This document shows positions 16,553 through 24,986 of a stretch of 64,000 nucleotides of DNA, in pieces. How positions within the stretch are numbered: position 1 is the stretch's first letter; each line of letters starts with the position of its first letter. The notes under the pieces are model-generated. The model did no database searches. It worked only from the letters and a program-made list of their open reading frames with translations, and had not been told where the DNA came from. The stretch lies in NCBI GenBank assembly GCA_964465015.1, contig CAYXHP010000020.1, positions 1 through 64,000 of the forward strand, given 5' to 3'. The stretch comes from Humimonas sp964465015. Lineage in GTDB: Bacteria > Gemmatimonadota > Gemmatimonadetes > Palauibacterales > Palauibacteraceae. A program made the position numbers and the translations under genes.

Positions 16553-18108
16553 GGATCTCCGCGGTTGGCGTGGCAGTCTCGGCACTCGATGCCGAGCGGG
16601 CGGTAGCGCACCACCAGGCTACCGTCCGGGAAGCGCTCCTTCGCGTGGCATGAGGCGCACGGCACGTTCGCGTGCGCCCCGGTGAGGGGGAAGCGGGTGC
16701 GGCCGTGGTCGAAGCCAGGGGCCTTCTTGAACGACGCGGCCGTGTGGCAGCTCTCACACGAAGCGTCGCCGAATTGCCCGTGGTGCGGATCGTCCGTGCG
16801 CTCGTGGCAGCTCCGGCAGGTGACCTTCTCGAAGTGGAAGGTCAGGTAGCTCTGGCCCAGCTTCGGATTGTCGTGGCAGCCCGCGCACGAAACGGCCACG
16901 TGTGCCCCCTTCAGCTGGAAGGTGGTCTCCCGGTCGTGCCGGAACAGGTCGAAGGTCGAGGGGCTCCACGCCTCCTGACCGTGGCAGGCCTGACACGCGC
17001 CGCTGTCGCCACGTGCGTCGAAGACACCACGGTGGTAGTCCACGTGGCACGAGGCGCAGCGCTTGGCCGACGGCGGCGGGTATGGCTGCCCGGCCGTGTC
17101 GGACGCCCACGTCATGCGGATGGCGCTGTCGGGCGCCGTCCCCGGCACGTGGCAGCTGGCGCAGGAGATCTCCGCGTGCCGGCCGACCAGCGGGAAATGG
17201 GTCTTCGAGTGGTCGAAGCGGCGCTCGAAGGAGCTCCTGTCCAGGCGCTTCCACCCGGCGGTCGTGTGGCACGACGTGCACGCGGGCCCCATGCCGCCAC
17301 GATGCGGGTCCTCGTGGCACGACGTGCACTGCCCGAACGACAGGCCCCTGTAGCGGACCCAGCTCGCATCCGAGCCTCTCTCCTTCACGGACGCGTGACA
17401 CTTGTCGCAGGTCACGTCGCGGTGTTCGCCGGTGAGCGGATAGCGCGTCTTCGCGTGGTCGAATCCGGCTGCCTTCTTCCAGCTGTCCGTGGCGTGGCAG
17501 CTGGAGCAGCTCTGCCCGGCGAACTGTCCGTGGTGCGGGTCGTCGCCGGTGTGGCAGTCCGCGCACCCCGTGCCGAGGCCCAGGTAGGTCCGGTCGAGCG
17601 TCCCGTGCTTCCCCTTGAAGGCGCGCACGTCCGCGGCCTGGATCAGCTTCGACTTGTGGCAGGACCGGCAGGAGGTCTCCGCGTGCTTTCCCTCCAGCCG
17701 GTAGCCGGTGAGGGCGTGATCGAACGTCGCCGTATCGAAGCGGACGAGCGCCGCGCTCCTCCCGAGGTGGTCCTTGTGACAGGAGGCGCACTCGCGGCCC
17801 GTGAGGGTGGCGTGGTATCCCTTCTTCGCCTCCAGGCGGGCGCGAAGCGGCGTGTGACACGCCAGGCACTTCGATTCCGAGATGCCCTTGTGTCCGAGCT
17901 CGTGGCACTCGGTGCAGTGGCGGATCCCCTCGAGGTCCGCATGCTCGGCCGAGAGCTTCCCGGGCGAGATGAGCTGGGCGGCCGCGGGCCGCGGAGCCGC
18001 GCCGAGAGCGAGGAGGGCGAGCAAGCCGAGGAGGAGCCGCGCGGCCGCGGACGAGCGCGGCACCGGAGACGCCGGAAGCGAGACGGATGCTCCTCGGGAG
18101 TCCCGCAT
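16549..18108 (-). CDS. Exported multiheme cytochrome c, 17 heme sites
   Basis: 519 residues. Signal peptide with hydrophobic core LLLGLLALLALGAAPRPAAAQ. I count 17 CXXCH motifs. FDH-type repeats recur with the pattern FDHxxTxFPLxGxHxxxxCxxCH, e.g. FDHSKTHFPLVGRH and FDHGRTRFPLTGAH, along with DPHHGQF and DPHRGG modules carrying extra histidines. The repeat period is about 45-60 residues. ATG at 18108 is chosen because the signal peptide follows; a GTG at about 18200 is a less likely start. Sits between cytochrome b and the 13-heme cytochrome, consistent with a relay from the inner membrane outward. Confidence 0.9.
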   Translation of the reverse strand: MRDSRGASVSLPASPVPRSSAAARLLLGLLALLALGAAPRPAAAQLISPGKLSAEHADLEGIRHCTECHELGHKGISESKCLACHTPLRARLEAKKGYHATLTGRECASCHKDHLGRSAALVRFDTATFDHALTGYRLEGKHAETSCRSCHKSKLIQAADVRAFKGKHGTLDRTYLGLGTGCADCHTGDDPHHGQFAGQSCSSCHATDSWKKAAGFDHAKTRYPLTGEHRDVTCDKCHASVKERGSDASWVRYRGLSFGQCTSCHEDPHRGGMGPACTSCHTTAGWKRLDRSSFERRFDHSKTHFPLVGRHAEISCASCHVPGTAPDSAIRMTWASDTAGQPYPPPSAKRCASCHVDYHRGVFDARGDSGACQACHGQEAWSPSTFDLFRHDRETTFQLKGAHVAVSCAGCHDNPKLGQSYLTFHFEKVTCRSCHERTDDPHHGQFGDASCESCHTAASFKKAPGFDHGRTRFPLTGAHANVPCASCHAKERFPDGSLVVRYRPLGIECRDCHANRGDP

Positions 18109-18185
18109 CCGGGGGCGCGCCGGGTCCGGCGGCCCGACGTGCGATCCGGGCCGCGTCGCGGGGGATCCGAGCCGCGCCGCCGTCG

Positions 18186-19043
18186 TCAGAAGACCCACCG
18201 ATAGCCGAACAGGAACGCCACCACCACGTGCACCGCCACCACGACCAGCATCACCAGGGCCAGCGGGAGGTGAAAGGCGTGCCAGTAACGGAAGGCGCGC
18301 TGGAACGGCCCCAGGATCAGGATCTGCTGCTTCAGCCGGGCGCGCTCCTGCGCGATGGCCAGGGCCTGTGCCCGCGCGGGCGCGGCGAGGCCCCGGCCCT
18401 CGAGCGCCCGACGCATCCGGCGCCTCTGTCCGCGGGCGTGCAGGTCGTAGCGCACCGCCTCGACGGCAGCCCGCAGGAAGCCCGGCCGCTCGGGCAGCGC
18501 CACCGGGTCCCCAGCCAGCGCGAGCGCGGCCTCCTCCCCCACGCTGGCGCGGATGTCCGCCAGCAGCTCGCGCTGGCGCTCCTCGATGGCCTGCAGGGAA
18601 AGGAACTGGCCGTTCAGCGTCTTGGGGATCCGCACGTAGACGTAGCGGCCGAACACGCCGCTCGCCACGACGATCACCATGCTCCAGAAGGCGATCGCGA
18701 CGATGCCCGTGACCTTGAAACCGGTGTGCAGGACGACCAGGAAGGGTCCGAGCGTGCACAGGAAGATGTGGAAGTCCAGCCAGCCCCCGAGGCTGCCGAG
18801 GCGCCCGAGCGGCCGCACCCGCTTGCGCAGCGAGTAGGTCCCGACCCCGACCACGAGGAGGAGCGTGCCCACGACGCCCAGTCCGTGCCCCACGACGCCC
18901 GTCGGCGCGAACAGCTCGTTCAGGGGCGAGTACGCGCGCTGGACGGGCGACAGCCGGTAGTACGGCAGCCCCGCCACCAGTGGGACGGCCGCGACCGCGA
19001 CCCACACGAGCACCAGCAGGTGCCGACCCAGCCGCTTCATCAT
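18186..19043 (-). CDS. Four-TM diheme cytochrome b-like membrane protein
   Basis: 285 residues beginning MMKRLGRHLL. Helices at about 7-26, 50-72, 88-130 (two segments) and 258-280, with histidines in GHGLG, DFHIF, VLHTG, YWHAFH and AVHVVV placed to bind two b hemes. A cytoplasmic Arg-rich loop (about 150-240) separates the third and fourth helical regions. First gene of the five-gene operon. A role as quinol- or flavoprotein-linked donor to the downstream multiheme cytochromes is inferred from context. ATG at 19043 is preferred; an in-frame TTG lies 18 bases upstream. Confidence 0.75.
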   Translation of the reverse strand: MMKRLGRHLLVLVWVAVAAVPLVAGLPYYRLSPVQRAYSPLNELFAPTGVVGHGLGVVGTLLLVVGVGTYSLRKRVRPLGRLGSLGGWLDFHIFLCTLGPFLVVLHTGFKVTGIVAIAFWSMVIVVASGVFGRYVYVRIPKTLNGQFLSLQAIEERQRELLADIRASVGEEAALALAGDPVALPERPGFLRAAVEAVRYDLHARGQRRRMRRALEGRGLAAPARAQALAIAQERARLKQQILILGPFQRAFRYWHAFHLPLALVMLVVVAVHVVVAFLFGYRWVF

Positions 19044-19122
19044 GGTCGCGCGCTCCGGCAAGGGGCGGGCCTGGACCGGAGTCGGCGTCCCGCCGGGAGT
19101 TAGCTAGTCACCACGGTTCCTC

Positions 19123-19152
19123 GTACGTGAACTACTACACATGTAGACGTAC
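19123..19152. promoter_or_regulatory. Nested AT-rich palindrome before the cytochrome operon
   Basis: The outer arms GTACGT (19123-19128) and ACGTAC (19147-19152) enclose an inner inverted repeat CTACA-CA-TGTAG (19135-19146), with a 6-base asymmetric bulge. The region is far more AT-rich than its surroundings. It lies between the amidase stop and the cytochrome b start, so it could be the amidase terminator, the operator of the cytochrome operon, or both. Confidence 0.4.
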
Positions 19153-19158
19153 ATAGTT

Positions 19159-20928
19159 TCAGTTCGGCCTTCCCCGGCCCCCGAACGCCTTCGGATGCGC
19201 CTCGTCCCACGGAGTGGCCGCCTGGTAGGCCGCCGCGGCCTCCAGTACGCCGGCCTCCCCGTACATGGGACCACAGAAGGTGATGCTGGAGGGCTCGCCA
19301 CCATCGGTGAAGCCGTCGGGTACCGCGACGCATGGGTGCCCGGTGAGGTTGGTGACCAGGAGGTTCCCGCCCGCGAAGGCCGGGGAGACGTAGACATCGA
19401 AACCGTCCAGGAGGCGGCGCATGCGCTCCTGCAGGAGGCGGCGCACCCGGTTGGCCTGGATGTACTCCACGGCCGGGATGAAGTGGCCCGCCCGGAAGAT
19501 GTTGGGCCACGAGCCCGACGTCTGCCGCACCAGGAGGGAATCGAGGCCCGAGCGCGTCAGCGTGTCGAAGGCGGCCCCCGCCTCCGCGTCCAGGATGATG
19601 CGAAGCGCGTTCACGGGGAGATCGGGAAGCTGGAGGGGCACCAGGGTCGCGCCCCGCGCCTTCAGGACCTCGAGGACGGCACGGTCCAGGTCAGCGCCCT
19701 TCCGGTCTCCCCCGAAGGCCGAGGCCAGGTACCCGATCCGGAGCCCGGACAGCGGTGTTCCGGCCCGGTACGGGAAGGGCGCGTCCACGGAGGAGGGGTC
19801 GGCCGGGTCGGCGCCGCGGATCGCGTCGAACACGAGCGCGCAGTCCGACGCGTCGCGGCACAGAGGTCCCACCTTGTCCATGCTCCACGACAGCGCCATG
19901 ACCCCGTGCTTGCTCACTCGACCGAAGCCGGGCCGGAGCCCGGTGATGCCGGTCCGGGTCGAGGGCGAGATGATGGAGCCCAGCGTCTCGGTTCCGAGCG
20001 CGAACGGGACGAGGCCGGCGGAGACGGCGGCGGCGGGTCCGGCCGAGGATCCGCTCGAGCCCTCCTCGGTGTTCCATGGGTTTCGCGTCATGCCTCCGAA
20101 CCAGACGTCCCCCATGGCGAGCGCGCCGGAGGTCAGCTTGGCGACCAGCACGGCCCCCGCATTCTCCAGTTTCTTCACGGGGGTCGCCGTCTCGTCCAGC
20201 ACCCGGTGCTCGTAAGGCCTCGCCCCCCAGGTGGTCGGATAGCCCGGAACGGCGTACAGGTCCTTCACCCCGAACGGAATTCCCTGCAGAACGCTCTTCA
20301 CCCGACCGCGGGCGAAGGCGCTATCGGCCGCGCGTGCCTGCCTCAGCGCGAGGCTGTCGGTGAGGGTGACCACCGCGTGAAGCTGCGGGTCGTAGCGTCG
20401 CAGCCGGTCCAAGTACATCCGCGTGAGCTCCACGGAGGTCACCTGTCCCGACCTCAGGAGCGCCGCCAGCTTCGGAATGGGCCAGAACGCCACGTCCTCC
20501 AGACGAGCCGGGCGCTTCACGTCCGAGGGCACCGGGGCGAACACGGGCGCCCGGTCCGGGATCGGACGGGCGGGCGACAGGGGCCGGAAGTAGAGGGCCG
20601 GCCGGTCGGCGTTGGAGAGCGGAACGGACCGGATGGCATCGTACGCGTTCCTCCGGTCCCCCCGCCCGGCGAAGTAGCCACCGAACCGGCCCCGCTCAGC
20701 GAGCAGCGTGTCGAGCTCCGCATCCGTGTACGAGAGCCCGATCACCCGGAGGGCCGCCCGGAGCGTGGCCTTCGAGATTACGGGGCGGGCGGCAGCCGCC
20801 GTGTCGGGCCGCCTCCCGGCCTGCTGGGCTGCCGCGTCCCGGGGGCCGGAGAGGAAGGACCCGGACAGGACGACCGAGGCTGCGAGCAGGGAGCCGACGA
20901 ACGCGTGGCCCGAGGAGCGCTGCGACAT
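19159..20928 (-). CDS. Exported amidase-signature hydrolase
   Basis: 589 residues with a signal peptide (cleavage near DAAAQQ). Amidase-signature triad: Lys222 in FGVKDLY, the cis-Ser in GSSGSSAG (294/295), and the nucleophile Ser318 in TETLGSIIS, where the usual GGS is LGS. The N-terminal extension (about 45-145) is not part of the core fold. It probably hydrolyses an amide in the periplasm or outside the cell; substrate unknown. ATG at 20928 follows AAGGTGA. Separated from PAP2 by 76 bases containing three copies of a 10-base cccggcgccg repeat. Confidence 0.88.
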   Translation of the reverse strand: MSQRSSGHAFVGSLLAASVVLSGSFLSGPRDAAAQQAGRRPDTAAAARPVISKATLRAALRVIGLSYTDAELDTLLAERGRFGGYFAGRGDRRNAYDAIRSVPLSNADRPALYFRPLSPARPIPDRAPVFAPVPSDVKRPARLEDVAFWPIPKLAALLRSGQVTSVELTRMYLDRLRRYDPQLHAVVTLTDSLALRQARAADSAFARGRVKSVLQGIPFGVKDLYAVPGYPTTWGARPYEHRVLDETATPVKKLENAGAVLVAKLTSGALAMGDVWFGGMTRNPWNTEEGSSGSSAGPAAAVSAGLVPFALGTETLGSIISPSTRTGITGLRPGFGRVSKHGVMALSWSMDKVGPLCRDASDCALVFDAIRGADPADPSSVDAPFPYRAGTPLSGLRIGYLASAFGGDRKGADLDRAVLEVLKARGATLVPLQLPDLPVNALRIILDAEAGAAFDTLTRSGLDSLLVRQTSGSWPNIFRAGHFIPAVEYIQANRVRRLLQERMRRLLDGFDVYVSPAFAGGNLLVTNLTGHPCVAVPDGFTDGGEPSSITFCGPMYGEAGVLEAAAAYQAATPWDEAHPKAFGGRGRPN

Positions 20929-21004
20929 GGATCTTCACCTTTCGTTCGAAACGACCGGGGCCCGGCGCCGCCCGGCGCCGCCCGGCGTCACCTCGGCCCC
21001 GAAG

Positions 21005-21685
21005 CTATCCGGGGTCACGCGCGCGCGCGGCCCACTCCGGGGCCCTCACGCGATCCACGATCAGAACGTACAGGACCCAGGCGATGCCCGTGTTGAACAG
21101 GGCCGAGAAGAGGACATCCGACAGGAAGTGCTTGCCAGCCGCGATCCGCTCGAGCCCGATCATCGCTCCCAGCGCCCCGAGGCCGATCATGGCCCACCTT
21201 CTCCGGCGACGATCGCGGATGAGGAAGCAGAACGACATGAGGCAGAAGGGTACCGAAACGTGGCCCGAGACGAACGAGCAGTTGCTCGAGCACTGGCTCG
21301 CCGGATGAAGCGGGGTCGTGAAGAGGAGGGGCCCGCCGAAGGCGCGCACGTGCAGCGGCCGTGCGCGTCCCCAGTGGTCCTTGAGCAGCACGTTGGTGAC
21401 GAGACCCGGGCCCAGGAGGTAGGAGAGAGCCAGATACACGGCTACTCTCCGGGGCCTCCCGGCGCAGGAGGGCCGGGTCCACGTCCAGACGAGCGCGCCC
21501 ACCAGCCCGATGCCGAGCGTCCAAGCCAGTCCCGGCACCAGCCACAGGGCGATGAAGCGGGACCAGGCCGCACTCTCGGCGGGGAAGCCGCGCCCGGGCA
21601 CGTAGAAGATCCCCGACACGACGAGGTCGATGCGCGGATACGCCAGGTAGAGGACGGTGGCGGCCGCGAACGCCGCCCACCACAT
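21005..21685 (-). CDS. PAP2-family membrane phosphatase
   Basis: 226 residues with about five TM helices. Phosphatase motifs in order: KDHWGRARP, FVSGH (variant of PSGH) and LERIAAGKHFLSDV (variant of SRxxxxxHxxxD with Glu-Arg in place of Ser-Arg). Predicted to dephosphorylate a lipid phosphate or undecaprenyl diphosphate at the membrane; it could be a BacA-independent Und-PP phosphatase, consistent with its place near cell-wall genes, but this is inference. ATG at 21685 chosen; a GTG at 21736 is possible. Confidence 0.8.
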   Translation of the reverse strand: MWWAAFAAATVLYLAYPRIDLVVSGIFYVPGRGFPAESAAWSRFIALWLVPGLAWTLGIGLVGALVWTWTRPSCAGRPRRVAVYLALSYLLGPGLVTNVLLKDHWGRARPLHVRAFGGPLLFTTPLHPASQCSSNCSFVSGHVSVPFCLMSFCFLIRDRRRRRWAMIGLGALGAMIGLERIAAGKHFLSDVLFSALFNTGIAWVLYVLIVDRVRAPEWAARARDPG

Positions 21686-21765
21686 CTCCGCTCCGCGGCC
21701 CGCCTCCCGGGCGGGAGTCGGCGGCCCTCGCACCACGCCGGAGGGAGCGGGAGATCCGGACCGGC

Positions 21766-22782
21766 TCAGGCGAGCCCCTCCGCCCGGAGCCACGCCACCG
21801 AGCGTCGCAGCCCCGCCTGGATCCCCACCCGCGGACGCCAGCCCAGGCCCCGCGCCCGCGAGGCCGGGATCACCAGGCCCCGTGCGGACTCGAGACCCAC
21901 GAAGAGAATGGTGGCGTACGCCGCCCCGGGAACGCCGGACGGTGGAGGCACCGCCCCCTCGAGGACGGCCTCCGCCTCCGCCCGGGTCAGCCGTCCCGGC
22001 GCGGCCCCGACAGGCCCTGCGTAGCCTGCGGCGAACTCCGCCCACGGGACCGGCGCGTCCGTGGCGTTGAGCGCTCCGTCAGCCGCCAGCGGCCGGACCG
22101 ACGCGAGGAGCAGGAGGTCCACCAGGTCGTCGACATAGATCCCGGAGAAGGGAGCGGACCCGTCCCCTACGACCACCGGGACGCCGGCCCGCACGCAGGC
22201 GGCCAGGGCCACGGTCCAGATCTGCGATCCGGGTCCGAACACGCACGTGGGTCGCACGAGCGCCAGCTCGAGCTCGGTGTCCGAGGCCGCCCGACGCGCC
22301 GCCAGCTCCGCGCGCGCCTTGGACTTCGGGTAGGCGGCCGGCGCGTCCACCGCCAGGGGGGTGGTCTCGTCGACGCGGAGGCGCTTCGGCCGGCCGTACA
22401 CGGCCACCGAGCTGACGTGCACGAAGCGCCGCACTCCGGCCCCGGCCGCCGCCCGCACGAGGTCGCCGGTCGCGGTCACGTTGACATCCCGGGCGATCGC
22501 GAGGTCGGCGCCCAGGTAGGCCCCGGCGTGGAAGACCGCCTCCCTGCCCCGAACCAGTCCGGCCATCCGCGCGGAGTCCCGGAGGTCGGCGGCGACGAGC
22601 TCGACTCCGGCGCCGGCCGCCTCCGCGGCCCGGTCGACCCGGCGGCCCGTGCCCGTGACGCGGGCTCCCTCCTCGGCCGCCAGGCGCGCCGCGAGCCGTC
22701 CCCCGATGAAGCCGGTGGCGCCGGTGACGAGCACCGATCGACCCCGAAGCGGGGCGCCGTCGAGGAACGCTGTGGCGGGCAT
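21766..22782 (-). CDS. NAD-dependent epimerase/dehydratase (extended SDR)
   Basis: 338 residues. Rossmann motif VTGATGFIGGRL at about 19-30, the catalytic VSSVAVYG and YPKSK (Tyr-xxx-Lys), then substrate-domain motifs LVRPTCVFGPG and FSGIYVDDL. Resembles extended SDR enzymes acting on nucleotide sugars or 3-beta-hydroxy/dihydroflavonol-type substrates; the exact substrate is not inferable. ATG at 22782. Starts 44 bases after the recG stop and is probably in the ftsY-recG operon. Confidence 0.8.
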   Translation of the reverse strand: MPATAFLDGAPLRGRSVLVTGATGFIGGRLAARLAAEEGARVTGTGRRVDRAAEAAGAGVELVAADLRDSARMAGLVRGREAVFHAGAYLGADLAIARDVNVTATGDLVRAAAGAGVRRFVHVSSVAVYGRPKRLRVDETTPLAVDAPAAYPKSKARAELAARRAASDTELELALVRPTCVFGPGSQIWTVALAACVRAGVPVVVGDGSAPFSGIYVDDLVDLLLLASVRPLAADGALNATDAPVPWAEFAAGYAGPVGAAPGRLTRAEAEAVLEGAVPPPSGVPGAAYATILFVGLESARGLVIPASRARGLGWRPRVGIQAGLRRSVAWLRAEGLA

Positions 22783-22826
22783 GGACAGAGCCTATGCCAC
22801 GCCCGGACCCGGTGTCAAAGCCGGGC

Positions 22827-24986
22827 TCACCCCACCCCGTACAGGCCCTCGCGGTCACCGTGGCGCTCGGCGAGCTCGCGCGCCAGGCCGCGGTGCTCGG
22901 TGCGGCCCAGACCGGGGTCGGACGCTACCACCTCCCGCGCGCGGCGGCGCGCCTCGACCGCCAGGTCCGCATCCCGCTCCAGATCGGCGTGCTTCAGGAT
23001 CGGGACCCCGTGCTGCTCCGGACCGAAGAGGTCGCCCTGCCCCCGGAGCCTCAGGTCCGCTCGCGCCAGCTCGAAGCCGCTGGTGGTCCGCGCAAACGCG
23101 GCGAGGCGGTCCGGGGGCTCGCCCTGCCCGGAGTGGAACGCGACGCAGTAGCTCTGGTCGGCTCCGCGGCCTACGCGCCCGCGAAGCTGGTGGAGCTGCG
23201 CGAGCCCGAAGCGCTCGGCCTCCTCGATGTACATGAGCGTGGCGTTGGGCACGTCGATTCCGACCTCGATGACCGTGGTGGAGACCAGGACGTGGCTCTC
23301 GCCCGCCAGGAAACGGCGCATGACCGTCTCCTTCTCCTCGGAGGTGAGACGGCCGTGCAGGAGGTCCACCACCAGGTCGGGGAAGCGCTCGGCCAGCCGT
23401 TCCCGCATCTGGCTCGCCGACCGTGCGTCGAGCGCCTCGGACTCCTCGATGAGCGGGTAGACCACGTAGGCCTGCCGGCCCTCGGCGATCTTCTCGCCCA
23501 GGAACGCGAACGCGGGCTCCCGGGCCCCCGGTCCGCGCACGGCCGTGATCACGGGCTTCCGGCCGGGCGGCATCTCGTCGATCACGGACAGGTCCAGGTC
23601 GCCGTACAGCGTCAGCGCCAGCGACCGCGGAATCGGCGTGGCCGACATCACCAGCATGTCCGCCGAACCCGAGGCATCCCGGAGCAGTCGGCGCTGCTCG
23701 ACCCCGAAGCGATGCTGCTCGTCCACCACCGCCAGGCCCAGATCCGCCCAGGCCACGTCCTCCTGGATGAGAGCGTGCGTGCCGGCGACCAGGCGCGCAT
23801 CCCCGGAGGCCACGCGGGCCAACCGCTCACGACGCTCCGCCGGCGTCAGCCGTCCGGACAGGAGGACGGGCTCGACACCGAGCCCGGCGGTCAGATCGGA
23901 GAGCGTGCGCAGGTGCTGCTCGGCCAGGAGCTCGGTCGGAGCCATGAGCGCCGCCTGGCGGCCCGACTCGACCGCGCGCAGCATGGCGGCGGCGGCCACC
24001 ACCGTCTTCCCGCACCCGACGTCTCCCTGGAGGAGCCGGTACATGCGCTCGGGCTTCTCCATGTCCGTCCGGATCTCCGTCCAGGCATGCTCCTGAGCGC
24101 CGGTGAGCCGGAACGGGAGCCCGGCCAGGAACGGCCCGCTCAGGACCGCCTCCGCGTCGTGGGCCACGCCGGGCGACTCTCGCTTGAGGCGATGGCGCGC
24201 CCGAGCGTGCAGAAGCTGCAGGAAGAGGAGCTCGTCGAAGGCGATCCGTCGCCTCGCGGGTTCGATCACGGCCATCGCCCGCGGCCGGTGGAGGGCACGC
24301 AGCGCGGCGCCCAGGGGCGGGAGGCGGAGACCTTCGCGCCACTCGGCCGGGATCGGGTCGCGCTCCTCGGCCTCCCGGAGGAGCGCGTCCAGGTTCTCGC
24401 GCACGATCTTGCGGATCTGCCGGTGGGAAAGCCCTTCGGTCGCCGGGTACACGGGGAAGACGCGGCCGCGCCGAGCGGAGTCGGGCGCCGCGGCGACCGT
24501 CGACGACCCTCCCGACCGCTCTCCCGCTCCCTCCTGCGCGGGCCAGTCGTCTTCGGCGCCCTCCTCCCCCTCCGAGGCGAGGACGGTGAACTCGCGTGGC
24601 TGGAGCTGCCGACCGTGGAAGAAGCGCACCGGACCCGTCGCCAGCAGCAGGTCGCCCTTGTGCAGGCTCCGGTCCAGCCACGGCTGCCCGGGCCACGCCG
24701 CCTCGATGAGACCCGTGTCGTCACGGAGCACGGCCCGGAAGATCCGGAGCCGCTTGCGGGTGGGCAGGACGCCCTTGGAGACGATCCGGCCGATCACGGT
24801 AGCCTCGGCACCGGGCCGTAGCGCGGCGATCGGCGTCACCGTGGTGGCATCCTCGTACCGGTGGGGGAGGTGGTAGAGGAGGTCCCTGCCGCTCCGAACC
24901 TCGAGCCGGGCGAAGCGCTCGGCGCGCCGCGGCCCGACGCCCTTGAGATACTGGACCGAGCTCGACAGCGCCGAGCGACCGGTCAC
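22827..24986 (-). CDS. recG: ATP-dependent DNA helicase RecG
   Basis: 719 residues. N-terminal wedge/OB domain (YLKGVGPRRAERF, LRIFRAVLRDDTG), helicase motor with Walker A GDVGCGKT (about 318-325), the DEQH box VVDEQHRFGVEQ, SATPIPR, and the C-terminal STTVIEVGID and QLRGRVGRG motifs. RecG remodels stalled forks and branched DNA. A Gly/Ser-rich insert near residues 138-170 in the OB region is lineage-specific. GTG start at 24986 overlaps the ftsY stop by four bases (GTGA). Confidence 0.96.
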   Translation of the reverse strand: MTGRSALSSSVQYLKGVGPRRAERFARLEVRSGRDLLYHLPHRYEDATTVTPIAALRPGAEATVIGRIVSKGVLPTRKRLRIFRAVLRDDTGLIEAAWPGQPWLDRSLHKGDLLLATGPVRFFHGRQLQPREFTVLASEGEEGAEDDWPAQEGAGERSGGSSTVAAAPDSARRGRVFPVYPATEGLSHRQIRKIVRENLDALLREAEERDPIPAEWREGLRLPPLGAALRALHRPRAMAVIEPARRRIAFDELLFLQLLHARARHRLKRESPGVAHDAEAVLSGPFLAGLPFRLTGAQEHAWTEIRTDMEKPERMYRLLQGDVGCGKTVVAAAAMLRAVESGRQAALMAPTELLAEQHLRTLSDLTAGLGVEPVLLSGRLTPAERRERLARVASGDARLVAGTHALIQEDVAWADLGLAVVDEQHRFGVEQRRLLRDASGSADMLVMSATPIPRSLALTLYGDLDLSVIDEMPPGRKPVITAVRGPGAREPAFAFLGEKIAEGRQAYVVYPLIEESEALDARSASQMRERLAERFPDLVVDLLHGRLTSEEKETVMRRFLAGESHVLVSTTVIEVGIDVPNATLMYIEEAERFGLAQLHQLRGRVGRGADQSYCVAFHSGQGEPPDRLAAFARTTSGFELARADLRLRGQGDLFGPEQHGVPILKHADLERDADLAVEARRRAREVVASDPGLGRTEHRGLARELAERHGDREGLYGVG

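Noticed and set aside
20961..20987. Three copies of a 10-base cccggcgccg repeat upstream of the amidase
   Set aside because: Simple GC-rich repetition without symmetry or position suggesting an operator.
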